Both the position numbers and the translations under genes were made by a program. The notes under the pieces were generated by a model. It was not told the origin of the DNA. It did not search any database and saw only the letters and a program-made list of their open reading frames with translations. From Antedon mediterranea (lineage: Eukaryota; Echinodermata; Crinoidea; Comatulida; Antedonidae): a DNA stretch of 64,000 nt. Positions 49,110 to 62,059 of this stretch are shown one piece after another (position 1 is the first letter of the stretch; each line of letters begins with the position of its first letter). The stretch spans positions 28,401,001 through 28,465,000 of the forward strand of contig NC_092673.1 of the NCBI RefSeq assembly GCF_964355755.1. Direction: 5' to 3'.

Positions 49110-52100
49110 ATAAGTTATTCCTCCTGATAACTTCCTTTTCCTCATAACTTCTTCATAAAGATGTTCCTCCTTATGTTCACTTTCCTCCTCCCTGTAGTAA
49201 GTTCCATTTCTGTTACGCCATATCTTCACTGTCTTTTTCGGTTCCTCTTCATAATAAGTTATTCCTCCTGATAACTTCCTTTTCCTCATAACTTCTTCAT
49301 AAAGATGTTCCTCCTTATGTTCTCTTTCCTCCTCCCTGTAGTAAGTTCCATTTCTCTTATGCCATATCTTCACTGTCTTTTTCGGTTCCTCTTCATAATA
49401 AGTTATTCCTCCTGATAACTTCCTTTTCCTCATAAAGATGTTCCTCCTTATGTTCACTTTCCTCCTCCCTGTAGTAAGTTCCATTTCTCTTATGCCATAT
49501 CTTCACTGTCTTTTTCGGTTCCTCTTCATAATAAGTTATTCCTCCTGATAACTTCCTTTTCCTCATAACTTCCTCATAAAGATGTTCCTCCTTATGTTCA
49601 CTTTCCTCCTCCCTGTAGTAAGTTCCATTTCTCTTATATGCCATATCTTCACTGTCTTTTTCGGTTCCTCTTCATAATAAGTTATTCCTCCTGATAACTT
49701 CCTTTTCCTCATAACTTCCTCATAAAGATGTTCCTTCTTATGTTCACTTTCCTCCTCCCTGTAGTAAGTTCCATTTCTCTTATGCCATATCTTTACTGTC
49801 TTTTTCGGTTCCTCTTCATAATGAGTTATTCCTCCTGATAACTTCCTTTTCCTAATAACTTCCTCATAAAGATGTTCCTCCTTATATTACAAGTTCTTTT
49901 TCCTCTTTCCTCCTCTCTGTAGTAAGTTCCACTTCTTCTATGCCATATCTTCACTGTCTTTTTCGGTTCCTCTTCATAATAAGTTATTCCTCCTGATAAC
50001 TTCCTTTTCCTCATAACTTCTTCATAAAGATGTTCCTCCTTATGTTCACTTTCCTCCTCCCTGTAGTAAGTTCCATTTCTCTTACGCCATATCTCCACTG
50101 TCTTTTTCGGTTCCTCTTCATAATAAGTTATTCCTCCTGATAACTTCCTTTTCCTCATAAAGATGTTCCTCCTTATGTTCACTTTCCTCCTCCCTGTTCA
50201 GGGAAAAATTTCATAAAAAAAATTTGTTTAGCAATATTGCTAATCAAACTGATTTTTAAGTCGAGAAACATAGTTTTGTATTGTATTTTTTGCTACACAA
50301 TTTTTAAAATGTGTAGCAATAAGGTTTTTTTGTATAGCTTTTTGCTATGCTACACTGGCGAAACTGTTCCCTGCTGTAGTAAGTTCCATTTCTCTTCTGC
50401 CATATCTTCACTGTCTTTTTCGGTTCCTCTTCATAATAAGTTATTCCTCCTGATAACTTCCTTTTCCTCATAACTTCCTCATAAAGATGTTCCTCCTTAT
50501 GTTCACTTTCCTCCTCCCTGTAGTAAGTTCCATTTCTCTTATATGCCATATCTTCACTGTCTTTTTCGGTTCCTCTTCATAATAAGTTAATCCTCCTGAT
50601 AACTTCCTTTTCCTCATAACTTCCTCATAAAGATGTTCCTCCTTATGTTCACTTTCCTCCTCCCTGTAGTAAGTTCCATTTCTCTTACGCCATATTTTCA
50701 CTGTCTTTTTCAGTTCCTCTTCATAATAAGTTATTCCTCCTGATAACTTCCTTTTCCTCATAACTTCTTCATAAAGATGTTCCTCCTTATGTTCACTTTC
50801 CTCCTCCCTGTAGTAAGTTCCATTTCTGTTATGCCATATCTTTACTGTCTTTTTCGGTTCCTCTTCATAATAAGTTTTTCCTCCTGATAACTTCCTTTTC
50901 CTCATAACTTCCTCATAAAGATGTTCCTCCTTATATTACAAGTTCTTTTTCCTCTTTCCTCCTCCCTGTAGTAAGTTCCACTTCTTTTATGCCATATCTT
51001 CACTGTCTTTTTTGGTTCCTCTTCATAATAAGTTTTTCCTCCTGATAACTTCCTTTTCCTCATAACTTCCTCATAAAGATGTTCCTCCTTATATTACAAG
51101 TTCTTTTTCCTCTTTCCTCCTCCCTGTAGTAAGTTCCACTTCTTTTATGCCATATCTTCACTGTCTTTTTCGGTTCCTCTTCATAATAAGTTATTCCTCC
51201 TGATAACTTCCTTTTCCTCATAACTTCTTCATAAAGATGTTCCTCCTTATGTTCACTTTCCTCCTCCCTGTAGTAAGTTCCATTTCTCTTACGCCATATC
51301 TTCACTGTCTTTTTTGGTTCCTCTTCATAATAAGTTATTCCTCCTGATAACTTCCTTTTCCTCATAACTTCTTCATAAAGATGTTCCTCCTTATGTTCAC
51401 TTTCCTTCTCCCTGTAGTAAGTTCCATTTCTCTTATGCCATATATTCACTGTCTTTTTCGGTTCCTCTTCATAATAAGTTATTCCTCCTGATAACTTCCT
51501 TTTCCTCATAACTTCCTCATAAAGATGTTCCTCCTTATGTTCACTTTCCTCCTCCCTGTAGTAAGTTCCATTTCTCTTACGCCATATCTTCACTGTCTTT
51601 TTCGGTTCCTCTTCATAATAAGTTATTCCTCCTGATAACTTCCTCATAAAGATGTTCCTCCTTATATTCCAAGTTCTTTTTCCTCTTTCCTCCTCCCTGT
51701 AGTAAGTTCCACTTCTTCTATGCCATATCTTCACTGTCTTTTTCGGTTCCTCTTCATAATAAGTTATTCCTCCTGATAACTTCCTTTTCCTCATAACTTC
51801 TTCATAAAGATGTTCCTCCTTATGTTCTTGTTCCTCCTCCCTGTAGTAAGTTCCATTTCTCTTATGCCATATCTTCACTGTCTTTTTCGGTTCCTCTTCA
51901 TAATAAGTTATTCCTCCTGATAACTTCCTTTTCCTCATAACTTCTTCATAAAGATGTTCCTCCTTATGTTCACTTTCCTCCTCCCTGTAGTAAGTTCCAT
52001 TTCTTTTATGCCATATCTTCACTGTTTTTTTCGGTTCCTCTTCATAATAAGTTATTCCTCCTGATAACTTCCTTTTCCTCATAACTTCTTCATAAAGATG

Positions 52101-52800
52101 TTCCTTCTTATGTTCACTTTCCTCCTCCCTGTAGTAAGTTCCATTTCTCTTATGCCATATCTTCACTATTTTTTCGGTTCCTCTTCATAATAAGTTATTC
52201 CTCCTGATAACTTCCTTTTCCTCATAACTTCTTCATAAAGAAGTTTTTCCTTATGTTCACTTTCCTCCTCCCTGTAGTAAATTCCATTTCTGTTAGGCCA
52301 TATCTTCACTGTCTTTTTCGGTTCCTCTTCATAATAAGTTATTCCTCCTGATAACTTCCTTTTCCTCATAACTTCTTCATAAAGATGTTCCTCCTTATGT
52401 TCACTTTCCTCCTCCCTGTAGTAAGTTCCATTTCTGTTACGCCATATCTTTACTGTCTTTTTTGGTTCCTCTTCATAATAAGTTATTCCTCCTGATAACT
52501 TCCTTTTCCTCATAAAGATGTTCCTCCTTATGTTCGCTTTCCTCCTCCTCCCTGTAATAGTAAGTTCCCTTTCTCTTATGCCATATCTTCACTGTCTTTT
52601 TCGGTTCCTCTTCATAATAAGTTATTCCTCCTGATAACTTCCTTTTCCTCATAACTTCCTCATAAAGATGTTCCTCCTTATGTTCACTTTCCTCCTCCCT
52701 GTAGTAAGTTCCATTTCTCTTATATGCCATATCTTCACTGTCTTTTTCGGTTCCTCTTCATAATAAGTTATTCCTCCTGATAACTTCCTTTTCCTCATAA
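49110..52800. repeat. Higher-order repeat block A
   Basis: Unit variants in this block recur in the same order at 53340-57150. The offset is 4,229 bp up to about 51,600 and 4,370 bp after, because block B has one extra ~141-bp unit. Both blocks share the 175-bp insertion. Boundaries are approximate. Confidence 0.85.
50199..50373. mobile_element. 175-bp hAT-like MITE inside satellite, copy A
   Basis: Begins CAGGGAAAAATTTC and ends GAAACTGTTCCCTG, imperfect 14-bp inverted ends of hAT type (CAGGG...CCCTG). It interrupts a satellite unit within CTCCCTG|TAGTAAG, with CTGTT/CTGTA on its two sides as a probable imperfect target duplication. Internal hairpins: TAGCAATATTGCTA and GCTACACA...TGTGTAGC. 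Confidence 0.8.
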
Positions 52801-53339
52801 CTTCCTCATAAAGATGTTCCTTCTTATGTTCACTTTCCTCCTCCCTGTAGTAAGTTCCATTTCTCTTATGCCATATCTTTACTGTCTTTTTCGGTTCCTC
52901 TTCATAATAAGTTATTCCTCCTGATAACTTCCTTTTCCTCATAACTTTCTCATAAAGATGTTCCTCCTTATGTTCACTTTCCTCCTCCCTGTAGTAAGTT
53001 CCATTTATCTTATGCCATATCTTCACTGTCTTTTTCGGTTCCTCTTCATAATAAGTTATTCCTCCTGATAACTTCCTTTTCCTCATAACTTCCTCATAAA
53101 GATGTTCCTCCTTATGTTCACTTTCCTCCTCCCTGTAGTAAGTTCCATTTCTCTTTTGCCATATCTTCACTGTCTTTTTCGGTTCCTCTTCATAATAAGT
53201 TATTCCTCCTGATAACTTCCTCTTCCTCATAACTTCCTCATAAAGATGTTCCTCCTTATGTTCACTTTCCTCCTCCCTGTAGTAAGTTCCATTTCTCTTA
53301 CGCCATATCTTCACTGTCTTTTTCGGTTCCTCTTCATAA

Positions 53340-56300
53340 TAAGTTATTCCTCCTGATAACTTCCTTTTGCTCATAACTTCTTCATAAAGATGTTCCTCCT
53401 TATGTTCACTTTCCTCCTCCCTGTAGTAAGTTCCATTTCTGTTACGCCATATCTTTACTGTCTTTTTCGGTTCCTCTTCATAATAAGTTATTCCTCCTGA
53501 TAACTTCCTTTTCCTCATAACTTCTTCATAAAGATGTTCCTCCTTATGTTCTCTTTCCTCCTCCCTGTAGTAAGTTCCATTTCTCTTATGCCATATCTTC
53601 ACTGTCTTTTTCGGTTCCTCTTCATAATAAGTTATTCCTCCTGATAACTTCCTTTTCCTCATAAAGATGTTCCTCCTTATGTTCACTTTCCTCCTCCCTG
53701 TAGTAAGTTCCATTTCTCTTATGCCATATCTTCACTGTCTTTTTCGGTTCCTCTTCATAATAAGTTATTCCTCCTGATAACTTCCTTTTCCTCATAACTT
53801 CCTCATAAAGATGTTCCTCCTTATGTTCACTTTCCTCCTCCCTGTAGTAAGTTCCATTTCTCTTATATGCCATATCTTCACTGTCTTTTTCGGTTCCTCT
53901 TCATAATAAGTTATTCCTCCTGATAACTTCCTTTTCCTCATAACTTCCTCATAAAGATGTTCCTTCTTATGTTCACTTTCCTCCTCCCTGTAGTAAGTTC
54001 CATTTCTCTTATGCCATATCTTTACTGTCTTTTTCGGTTCCTCTTCATAATGAGTTATTCCTCCTGATAACTTCCTTTTCCTCATAACTTCCTCATAAAG
54101 ATGTTCCTCCTTATATTACAAGTTCTTTTTCCTCTTTCCTCCTCTCTGTAGTAAGTTCCACTTCTTCTATGCCATATCTTCACTGTCTTTTTCGGTTCCT
54201 CTTCATAATAAGTTATTCCTCCTGATAACTTCCTTTTCCTCATAACTTCTTCATAAAGATGTTCCTCCTTATGTTCACTTTCCTCCTCCCTGTAGTAAGT
54301 TCCATTTCTCTTACGCCATATCTCCACTGTCTTTTTCGGTTCCTCTTCATAATAAGTTATTCCTCCTGATAACTTCCTTTTCCTCATAAAGATGTTCCTC
54401 CTTATGTTCACTTTCCTCCTCCCTGTTCAGGGAAAAATTTCATAAAAAAAATTTGTTTAGCAATATTGCTAATCAAACTGATTTTTAAGTCGAGAAACAT
54501 AGTTTTGTATTGTATTTTTTGCTACACAATTTTTAAAATGTGTAGCAATAAGGTTTTTTTGTATAGCTTTTTGCTATGCTACACTGGCGAAACTGTTCCC
54601 TGCTGTAGTAAGTTCCATTTCTCTTCTGCCATATCTTCACTGTCTTTTTCGGTTCCTCTTCATAATAAGTTATTCCTCCTGATAACTTCCTTTTCCTCAT
54701 AACTTCCTCATAAAGATGTTCCTCCTTATGTTCACTTTCCTCCTCCCTGTAGTAAGTTCCATTTCTCTTATATGCCATATCTTCACTGTCTTTTTCGGTT
54801 CCTCTTCATAATAAGTTAATCCTCCTGATAACTTCCTTTTCCTCATAACTTCCTCATAAAGATGTTCCTCCTTATGTTCACTTTCCTCCTCCCTGTAGTA
54901 AGTTCCATTTCTCTTACGCCATATTTTCACTGTCTTTTTCAGTTCCTCTTCATAATAAGTTATTCCTCCTGATAACTTCCTTTTCCTCATAACTTCTTCA
55001 TAAAGATGTTCCTCCTTATGTTCACTTTCCTCCTCCCTGTAGTAAGTTCCATTTCTGTTATGCCATATCTTTACTGTCTTTTTCGGTTCCTCTTCATAAT
55101 AAGTTTTTCCTCCTGATAACTTCCTTTTCCTCATAACTTCCTCATAAAGATGTTCCTCCTTATATTACAAGTTCTTTTTCCTCTTTCCTCCTCCCTGTAG
55201 TAAGTTCCACTTCTTTTATGCCATATCTTCACTGTCTTTTTTGGTTCCTCTTCATAATAAGTTTTTCCTCCTGATAACTTCCTTTTCCTCATAACTTCCT
55301 CATAAAGATGTTCCTCCTTATATTACAAGTTCTTTTTCCTCTTTCCTCCTCCCTGTAGTAAGTTCCACTTCTTTTATGCCATATCTTCACTTTCTTTTTC
55401 GGTTCCTCTTCATAATAAGTTATTCCTCCTGATAACTTCCTTTTCCTCATAACTTCTTCATAAAGATGTTCCTCCTTATGTTCACTTTCCTCCTCCCTGT
55501 AGTAAGTTCCATTTCTCTTACGCCATATCTTCACTGTCTTTTTTGGTTCCTCTTCATAATAAGTTATTCCTCCTGATAACTTCCTTTTCCTCATAACTTC
55601 TTCATAAAGATGTTCCTCCTTATGTTCACTTTCCTTCTCCCTGTAGTAAGTTCCATTTCTCTTATGCCATATATTCACTGTCTTTTTCGGTTCCTCTTCA
55701 TAATAAGTTATTCCTCCTGATAACTTCCTTTTCCTCATAACTTCCTCATAAAGATGTTCCTCCTTATGTTCACTTTCCTCCTCCCTGTAGTAAGTTCCAT
55801 TTCTCTTACGCCATATCTTCACTGTCTTTTTCGGTTCCTCTTCATAATAAGTTATTCCTCCTGATAACTTCCTCATAAAGATATTCCTCCTTATATTACA
55901 AGTTCTTTTTCCTCTTTCCTCCTCCCTGTAGTAAGTTCCACTTCTTCTATGCCATATCTTTACTGTTTTTTTCGGTTCCTCTTCATAATAAGTTATTCCT
56001 CCTGATAACTTCCTCATAAAGATGTTCCTCCTTATATTCCAAGTTCTTTTTCCTCTTTCCTCCTCCCTGTAGTAAGTTCCACTTCTTCTATGCCATATCT
56101 TCACTGTCTTTTTCGGTTCCTCTTCATAATAAGTTATTCCTCCTGATAACTTCCTTTTCCTCATAACTTCTTCATAAAGATGTTCCTCCTTATGTTCTCG
56201 TTCCTCCTCCCTGTAGTAAGTTCCATTTCTCTTATGCCATATCTTCACTGTCTTTTTCGGTTCCTCTTCATAATAAGTTATTCCTCCTGATAACTTCCTT

Positions 56301-57150
56301 TTCCTCATAACTTCTTCATAAAGATGTTCCTCCTTATGTTCACTTTCCTCCTCCCTGTAGTAAGTTCCATTTCTCTTATGCCATATCTTCACTGTTTTTT
56401 TCGGTTCCTCTTCATAATAAGTTATTCCTCCTGATAACTTCCTTTTCCTCATAACTTCTTCATAAAGATGTTCCTTCTTATGTTCACTTTCCTCCTCCCT
56501 GTAGTAAGTTCCATTTCTCTTATGCCATATCTTCACTATTTTTTCGGTTCCTCTTCATAATAAGTTATTCCTCCTGATAACTTCCTTTTCCTCATAACTT
56601 CTTCATAAAGAAGTTTTTCCTTATGTTCACTTTCCTCCTCCCTGTAGTAAATTCCATTTCTGTTAGGCCATATCTTCACTGTCTTTTTCGGTTCCTCTTC
56701 ATAATAAGTTATTCCTCCTGATAACTTCCTTTTCCTCATAACTTCTTCATAAAGATGTTCCTCCTTATGTTCACTTTCCTCCTCCCTGTAGTAAGTTCCA
56801 TTTCTGTTACGCCATATCTTTACTGTCTTTTTTAGTTCCTCTTCATAATAAGTTATTCCTCCTGATAACTTCCTTTTCCTCATAAAGATGTTCCTCCTTA
56901 TGTTCGCTTTCCTCCTCCTCCCTGTAATAGTAAGTTCCCTTTCTCTTATGCCATATCTTCACTGTCTTTTTCGGTTCCTCTTCATAATAAGTTATTCCTC
57001 CTGATAACTTCCTTTTCCTCATAACTTCCTCATAAAGATGTTCCTCCTTATGTTCACTTTCCTCCTCCCTGTAGTAAGTTCCATTTCTCTTATATGCCAT
57101 ATCTTCACTGTCTTTTTCGGTTCCTCTTCATAATAAGTTATTCCTCCTGA
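53340..57150. repeat. Higher-order repeat block B
   Basis: Near-identical partner of block A. It differs by one added unit (around 55,880-56,030) and scattered substitutions (for example GTCTTTTTTAG for GTCTTTTTTGG near 56,830). Beyond it two units present after block A are missing. Boundaries are approximate. Confidence 0.85.
54428..54602. mobile_element. 175-bp hAT-like MITE inside satellite, copy B
   Basis: Same sequence and same position within the satellite unit as 50199-50373. It therefore arose by block duplication and not by a second insertion. Confidence 0.8.
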
Positions 57151-60100
57151 TAACTTCCTTTTCCTCATAACTTCCTCATAAAGATGTTCCTCCTTATGTT
57201 CACTTTCCTCCTCCCTGTAGTAAGTTCCATTTCTCTTTTGCCATATCTTCACTGTCTTTTTCGGTTCCTCTTCATAATAAGTTATTCCTCCTGATAACTT
57301 CCTCTTCCTCATAACTTCCTCATAAAGATGTTCCTCCTTATGTTCACTTTCCTCCTCCCTGTAGTAAGTTCCATTTCTCTTACGCCATATCTTCACTGTC
57401 TTTTTCGGTTCCTCTTCATAATAAGTTATTCCTCCTGATAACTTCCTTTTGCTCATAACTTCTTCATAAAGATGTTCCTCCTTATGTTCACTTTCCTCCT
57501 CCCTGTAGTAAGTTCCATTTCTGTTACGCCATATCTTTACTGTCTTTTTCGGTTCCTCTTCATAATAAGTTATTCCTCTTGATAACTTCCTTTTCCTCAT
57601 AAAGATGTTCCTCCTTATGTTCACTTTCCTCCTCCCTGTAGTAAGTTCCATTTCTCTTATGCCATGTCTTCACTGTCTTTTTCGGTTCCTCTTCATAATA
57701 AGTTATTCCTCCTGATAACTTCCTTTTCCTCATAACTTCCTCAAGATGTTCCTTATGTTCACTTTCCTCCTCCCTGTAGTAAGTTCCATTTCTCTTATGC
57801 CATATCTTCACTGTCTTTTTCGGTTCCTTTTCATAATAAGTTATTCCTCCTGATAACTTCCTTTTCCTCATAACTTCTTCATAAAGATGTTCCTCCTTAT
57901 GTTCACTTTCCTCCTCCCTGTAGTAAGTTCCATTTCTCTTATATGCCATATCTTCACTGTCTTTTTCGGTTCCTCTTCATAATAAGTTATTCCTCCTGAT
58001 AACTTCCTTTTCCTCATAACTTCCTCATAAAGATGTTCCTTCTTATGTTCACTTTCCTCCTCCCTATAGAAAGTTCCATTTCTCTTATGCCATATCTTCA
58101 CTGTCTTTTTCGGTTCCTTTTCATAATAAGTTATTCCTCCTGATAACTTCCTTTTCCTCATAACTTCTTCATAAAGATGTTCCTCCTTATGTTCACTTTC
58201 CTCCTCCCTGTAGTAAGTTCCATTTCTCTTATATGCCATATCTTCACTGTCTTTTTCGGTTCCTATTCATAATAAGTTATTCCTCCTGATAACTTCTTTT
58301 TCCTCATAAACTTCCTCATAAAGATGTTCCTCCTTATATTACAAGTTCTTTTTCCTCTTTCCTCCTCCCTGTAGTAAGTTCCACTTCTTCTATGCCATAT
58401 CTTCACTGTCTTTTTCGGTTCCTCATAATAAGTTATTCCTCCTGATAACTTCCTTTTCCTTATAACTTATTCATAAAGATGTTCCTCCTTATGTTCACTT
58501 TCCTCCTCCCTGTAGTAAGTTCCATTTCTCTTATTCCATATCTTCACTGTCTTTTTCGGTTCCTCTTCATAATAAGTTATTCCTCCTGATAACTTCCTTT
58601 TCCTCATAACTTCCTCATAAAGATGTTCCTCCTTATATTACAAGTTCTTTTTCCTCTTTCATCCTCCCTGTAGTAAGTTCCACTTCTTCTATGCCATATC
58701 TTTACTGTCTTTTTCGGTTCCTCTTCATAATAAGTTATTCCTCCTGATAACTTCCTCATAAAGATGTTCCTCCTTATATTACAAGTTCTTTTTCCTCTTT
58801 CCTCCTCCCTGTAGTAAGTTCCATTTCTCTTATGCCATATCTTCACTGTCTTTTTCGGTTCCTCTTCATAATAAGTTATTCCTCCTGATAACTTCCTTTT
58901 CCTCATAACTTCTTCCTCCTTATGTTCACTTTCCTCCTCCCTGTAGTAAGTTCCATTTCTGTTACGCCATATCTTCACTGTCTTTTTCGGTTCCTCTTCA
59001 TAATAAGTTATTCCTCCTGATAACTTCCTTTTCCTCATAAAGATGTTCCTCCTTATGTTCACTTTCCTCCTCCCTGTAGTAAGTTCCATTTCTCTTATGC
59101 CATATCTTCACTGTCTTTTTCGGTTCCTCTTCATAATAAGTTATTCCTCCTGATAACTTCCTTTTCCTCATAACTTCCTCATAAAGATGTTCCTCCTTAT
59201 GTTCACTTTCCTCCTCCCTGTAGTAAGTTCCATTTCTCTTATATGCCATATCTTCACTGTCTTTTTCGGTTCCTCTTCATAATAAGTTATTCCTCCTGAT
59301 AACTTCCTTTTCCTCATAACTTCCTCATAAAGATGTTCCTTCTTATGTTCACTTTCCTCCTCCCTGTAGTAAGTTCCATTTCTCTTATGCCATATCTTTA
59401 CTGTCTTTTTCGGTTCCTCTTCATAATAAGTTATTCCTCCTGATAACTTCCTTTTCCTCATAACTTCCTCATAAAGATGTTCCTCCTTATGTTCACTTTC
59501 CTCCTCCCTGTAGTAAGTTCCATTTCTCTTATGCCATATCTTCACTGTCTTTTTCGGTTCCTCTTCATAATAAGTTATTCCTCCTCATAACTTCCTTTTC
59601 CTCATAACTTCCTCATAAAGATGTTCCTCCTTATGTTCACTTTCCTCCTCCCTGTAGTAAGTTCCATTTCTCTTACGCCATATCGGTTCCTCTTCATAAT
59701 AAGTTATTCCTCCTGATAACTTCCTTTTCCTCATAACTTCTTCATAGAGATGTTCCTCCTTATGTTCACTTTCCTCCTCCCTGTAGTAAGTTCCATTTCT
59801 GTTACGCCATATCTTTACTGTCTTTTTCGGTTCCTCTTCATAATAAGTTATTCCTCCTGATAACTTCCTTTTCCTCATAACTTCTTCATAAAGATGTTCC
59901 TCCTTATGTTCTCGTTCCTCCTCCCTGTAGTAAGTTCCATTTCTCTTATGCCATATCTTCACTGTCTTTTTCGGTTCCTCTTCATAATAAGTTATTCCTC
60001 CTGATAACTTCCTTTTCCTCACAACTTCCTCAAGATGTTCCTTCTCATGTTCACTTTCCTCCTCCCTGTAGTAAGTTCCATTTCTCTTATGCCATATCTT

Positions 60101-61879
60101 CACTGTCTTTTTCGGTTCCTCTTCATAATAAGTTATTCCTCCTGATAACTTCCTTTTCCTCATAACTTCTTCATAAAGATGTTCCTCCTTATGTTCACTT
60201 TCCTCCTCCCTGTAGTAAGTTCCATTTCTCTTATGCCATATCTTCACTGTCTTTTTCGGTTCCTCTTCATAATAAGTTATTCCTCCTGATAACTTCCTTT
60301 TCCTCATAACTTCTTCATAAAGATGTTCCTCCTTATGTTCACTTTCCTCCTCCCTGTAGTAAGTTCCATTTCTCTTACGCCATATCTTCACTGTCTTTTT
60401 CGGTTCCTCTTCATAATAAGTTATTCCTCCTGATAACTTCCTCATAAAGATGTTCCTCCTTATATTACAAGTTCTTTTTCCTCTTTCCTCCTCCCTGTAG
60501 TAAGTTCCATTTGTCTTACGCCATATCTTCACTGTCTTTTTCGGTTCCTCTTCATAATTTGTTATTCCTCCTGATAACTTCCTCATAAAGATGTTCCTCC
60601 TTATATTACAAGTTCTTTTTCCTCTTTCCTCCTCCCTGTAGTAAGTTCCACTTCTTCTATGCCATATCTTTACTGTCTTTTTCGGTTCCTCTTCATAATA
60701 AGTTATTCCTCCTGATAACTTCCTCATAAAGATGTTCCTCCTTATATTACAAGTCTTTTTCCCTTTTCCTCCTCCCTGTAGTAAGTTCCACTTCTTCTAT
60801 GCCATATCTTCACTGTCTTTTTCGGTTCCTCTTCATAATAAGTTATTCCTCCTGATAACTTCCTTTTCCTCATAACTTCTTCATAAAGATGTTCCTCCTT
60901 ATGTTCTCGTTCCTCCTCCCTGTAGTAAGTTCCATTTCTCTTATGCCATATCTTCACTGTCTTTTTCCGTTCCTCTTCAAAATAAGGTATTCCTCCTGAT
61001 AACTTCCTTTTCCTCATAACTTCTTCATAAAGATGTTCCTCCTTATGTTCACTTTCCTCCTCCCTGTAGTAAGTTCCATTTCTCTTATGCCATATCTTTA
61101 CTGTCTTTTTCGGTTCCTCTTCATAATAAGTTATTCCTCCTGATAACTTCCTTTTCCTCATAACTTCTTTATAAAGATGTTCCTTCTTATGTTCACTTTC
61201 CTCCTCCTTGTAGTAAGTTCCATTTCTCTTATGCCATATCTTCACTGTTTTTTTCGGTTCCTCTTCATAATAAGTTATTCCTCCTGATAACTTCCTTTTC
61301 CTCATAACTTCTTCATAAAGATGTTCCTCCTTATGTTCACTTTCCTCCTCCCTGTAGTAAGTTCCATTTCTGTTACGCCATATCTTCACTGTCTTTTTCG
61401 GTTCCTCTTCATAATAAGTTATTCCTCCTGATAACTTCCTTTTCCTCATAACTTCTTCATAAAGATGTTCCTCCTTATGTTCTCTTTCCTCCTCCCTGTA
61501 GTAAGTTCCATTTCTCTTATGCCATATCTTCACTGTCTTTTTCGGTTCCTCTTCATAATAAGTTATTCCTCCTGATAACTTCCTTTTCCTCATAAAGATG
61601 TTCCTCCTTATGTTCACTTTCCTCCTCCCTGTAGTAAGTTCCATTTCTCTTATGCCATATCTTCACTGTCTTTTTCGATTCCTCTTCATAATAAGTTATT
61701 CCTCCTGATAACTTCCTTTTCCTCATAACTTCCTCATAAAGATGTTCCTCCTTATGTTCACTTTCCTCCTCCCTGTAGTAAGTTCCATTTCTCTTATGCC
61801 ATATCTTCACTGTCTTTTTCGGTTCCTCTTCATAATAAGTTATTCCTCCTGATAACTTCCATTTCTCTTATGCCATATC

Positions 61880-62055
61880 TTGACATTGACAACTGAAAAG
61901 GGTATTTGTAGAAGAAAAAAACAATGAAAGATTTAGTTAGTATTATATGAAGCTGGCATAAATAGACAAACACAATGAGTTTCAGAGAAGCTTCTATGTT
62001 TAACTACATAATCTTCAGGTTGATTACGTCCAGTTCTTTTACTGGCATGAGCACA
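61880..62055. other. Satellite distal flank
   Basis: Unique sequence directly after the last, truncated satellite unit. On - it carries a pyrimidine tract ending TACCCTTTTCAG, which looks like a splice acceptor, but none of the three frames stays open into the array. Confidence 0.4.
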
Positions 62056-62059
62056 CTAC

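Larger units (their letters stand above)
48241..61870. repeat. 13.6-kb satellite of ~144-bp units
   Basis: About 95 tandem copies of a unit of nearly 144 bp. On + it is pyrimidine-rich with landmarks GTTATTCCTCCTGATAACTT, CTGTCTTTTTCGGTTCCTC and CTCCCTGTAGTAAGTTCC. One minus-strand frame is free of stops and reads as 48-residue units with SGGITYYEEEPKKTVKIW, KRNGTYYREEESEHKEEHLY and EEVMRKRKL. Recurrent variants: a 2-bp TA insertion (CTTATATGCC), an 11-bp deletion, a unit with TTATATTACAAGTTC, and S/R, H/R and K/N substitutions. The first two shift the frame to stops. The longest open stretches are 55289-56536, 59585-60727 and 51060-52166. The array ends abruptly at both sides without clear exons, so coding status is doubtful. 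Confidence 0.95.

Noticed and set aside
51060-56536. Long minus-strand open frames (up to 415 codons) as genes
   Set aside because: They are runs of the 144-bp satellite unit, begin and end where recurring 2-bp or 11-bp indels shift the frame, and have no flanking exons. Kept as a repeat, with coding raised only as a question.
61870-61905. Splice acceptor feeding the satellite from the distal flank
   Set aside because: TACCCTTTTCAG looks plausible on -, but all three frames stop within the first satellite unit.
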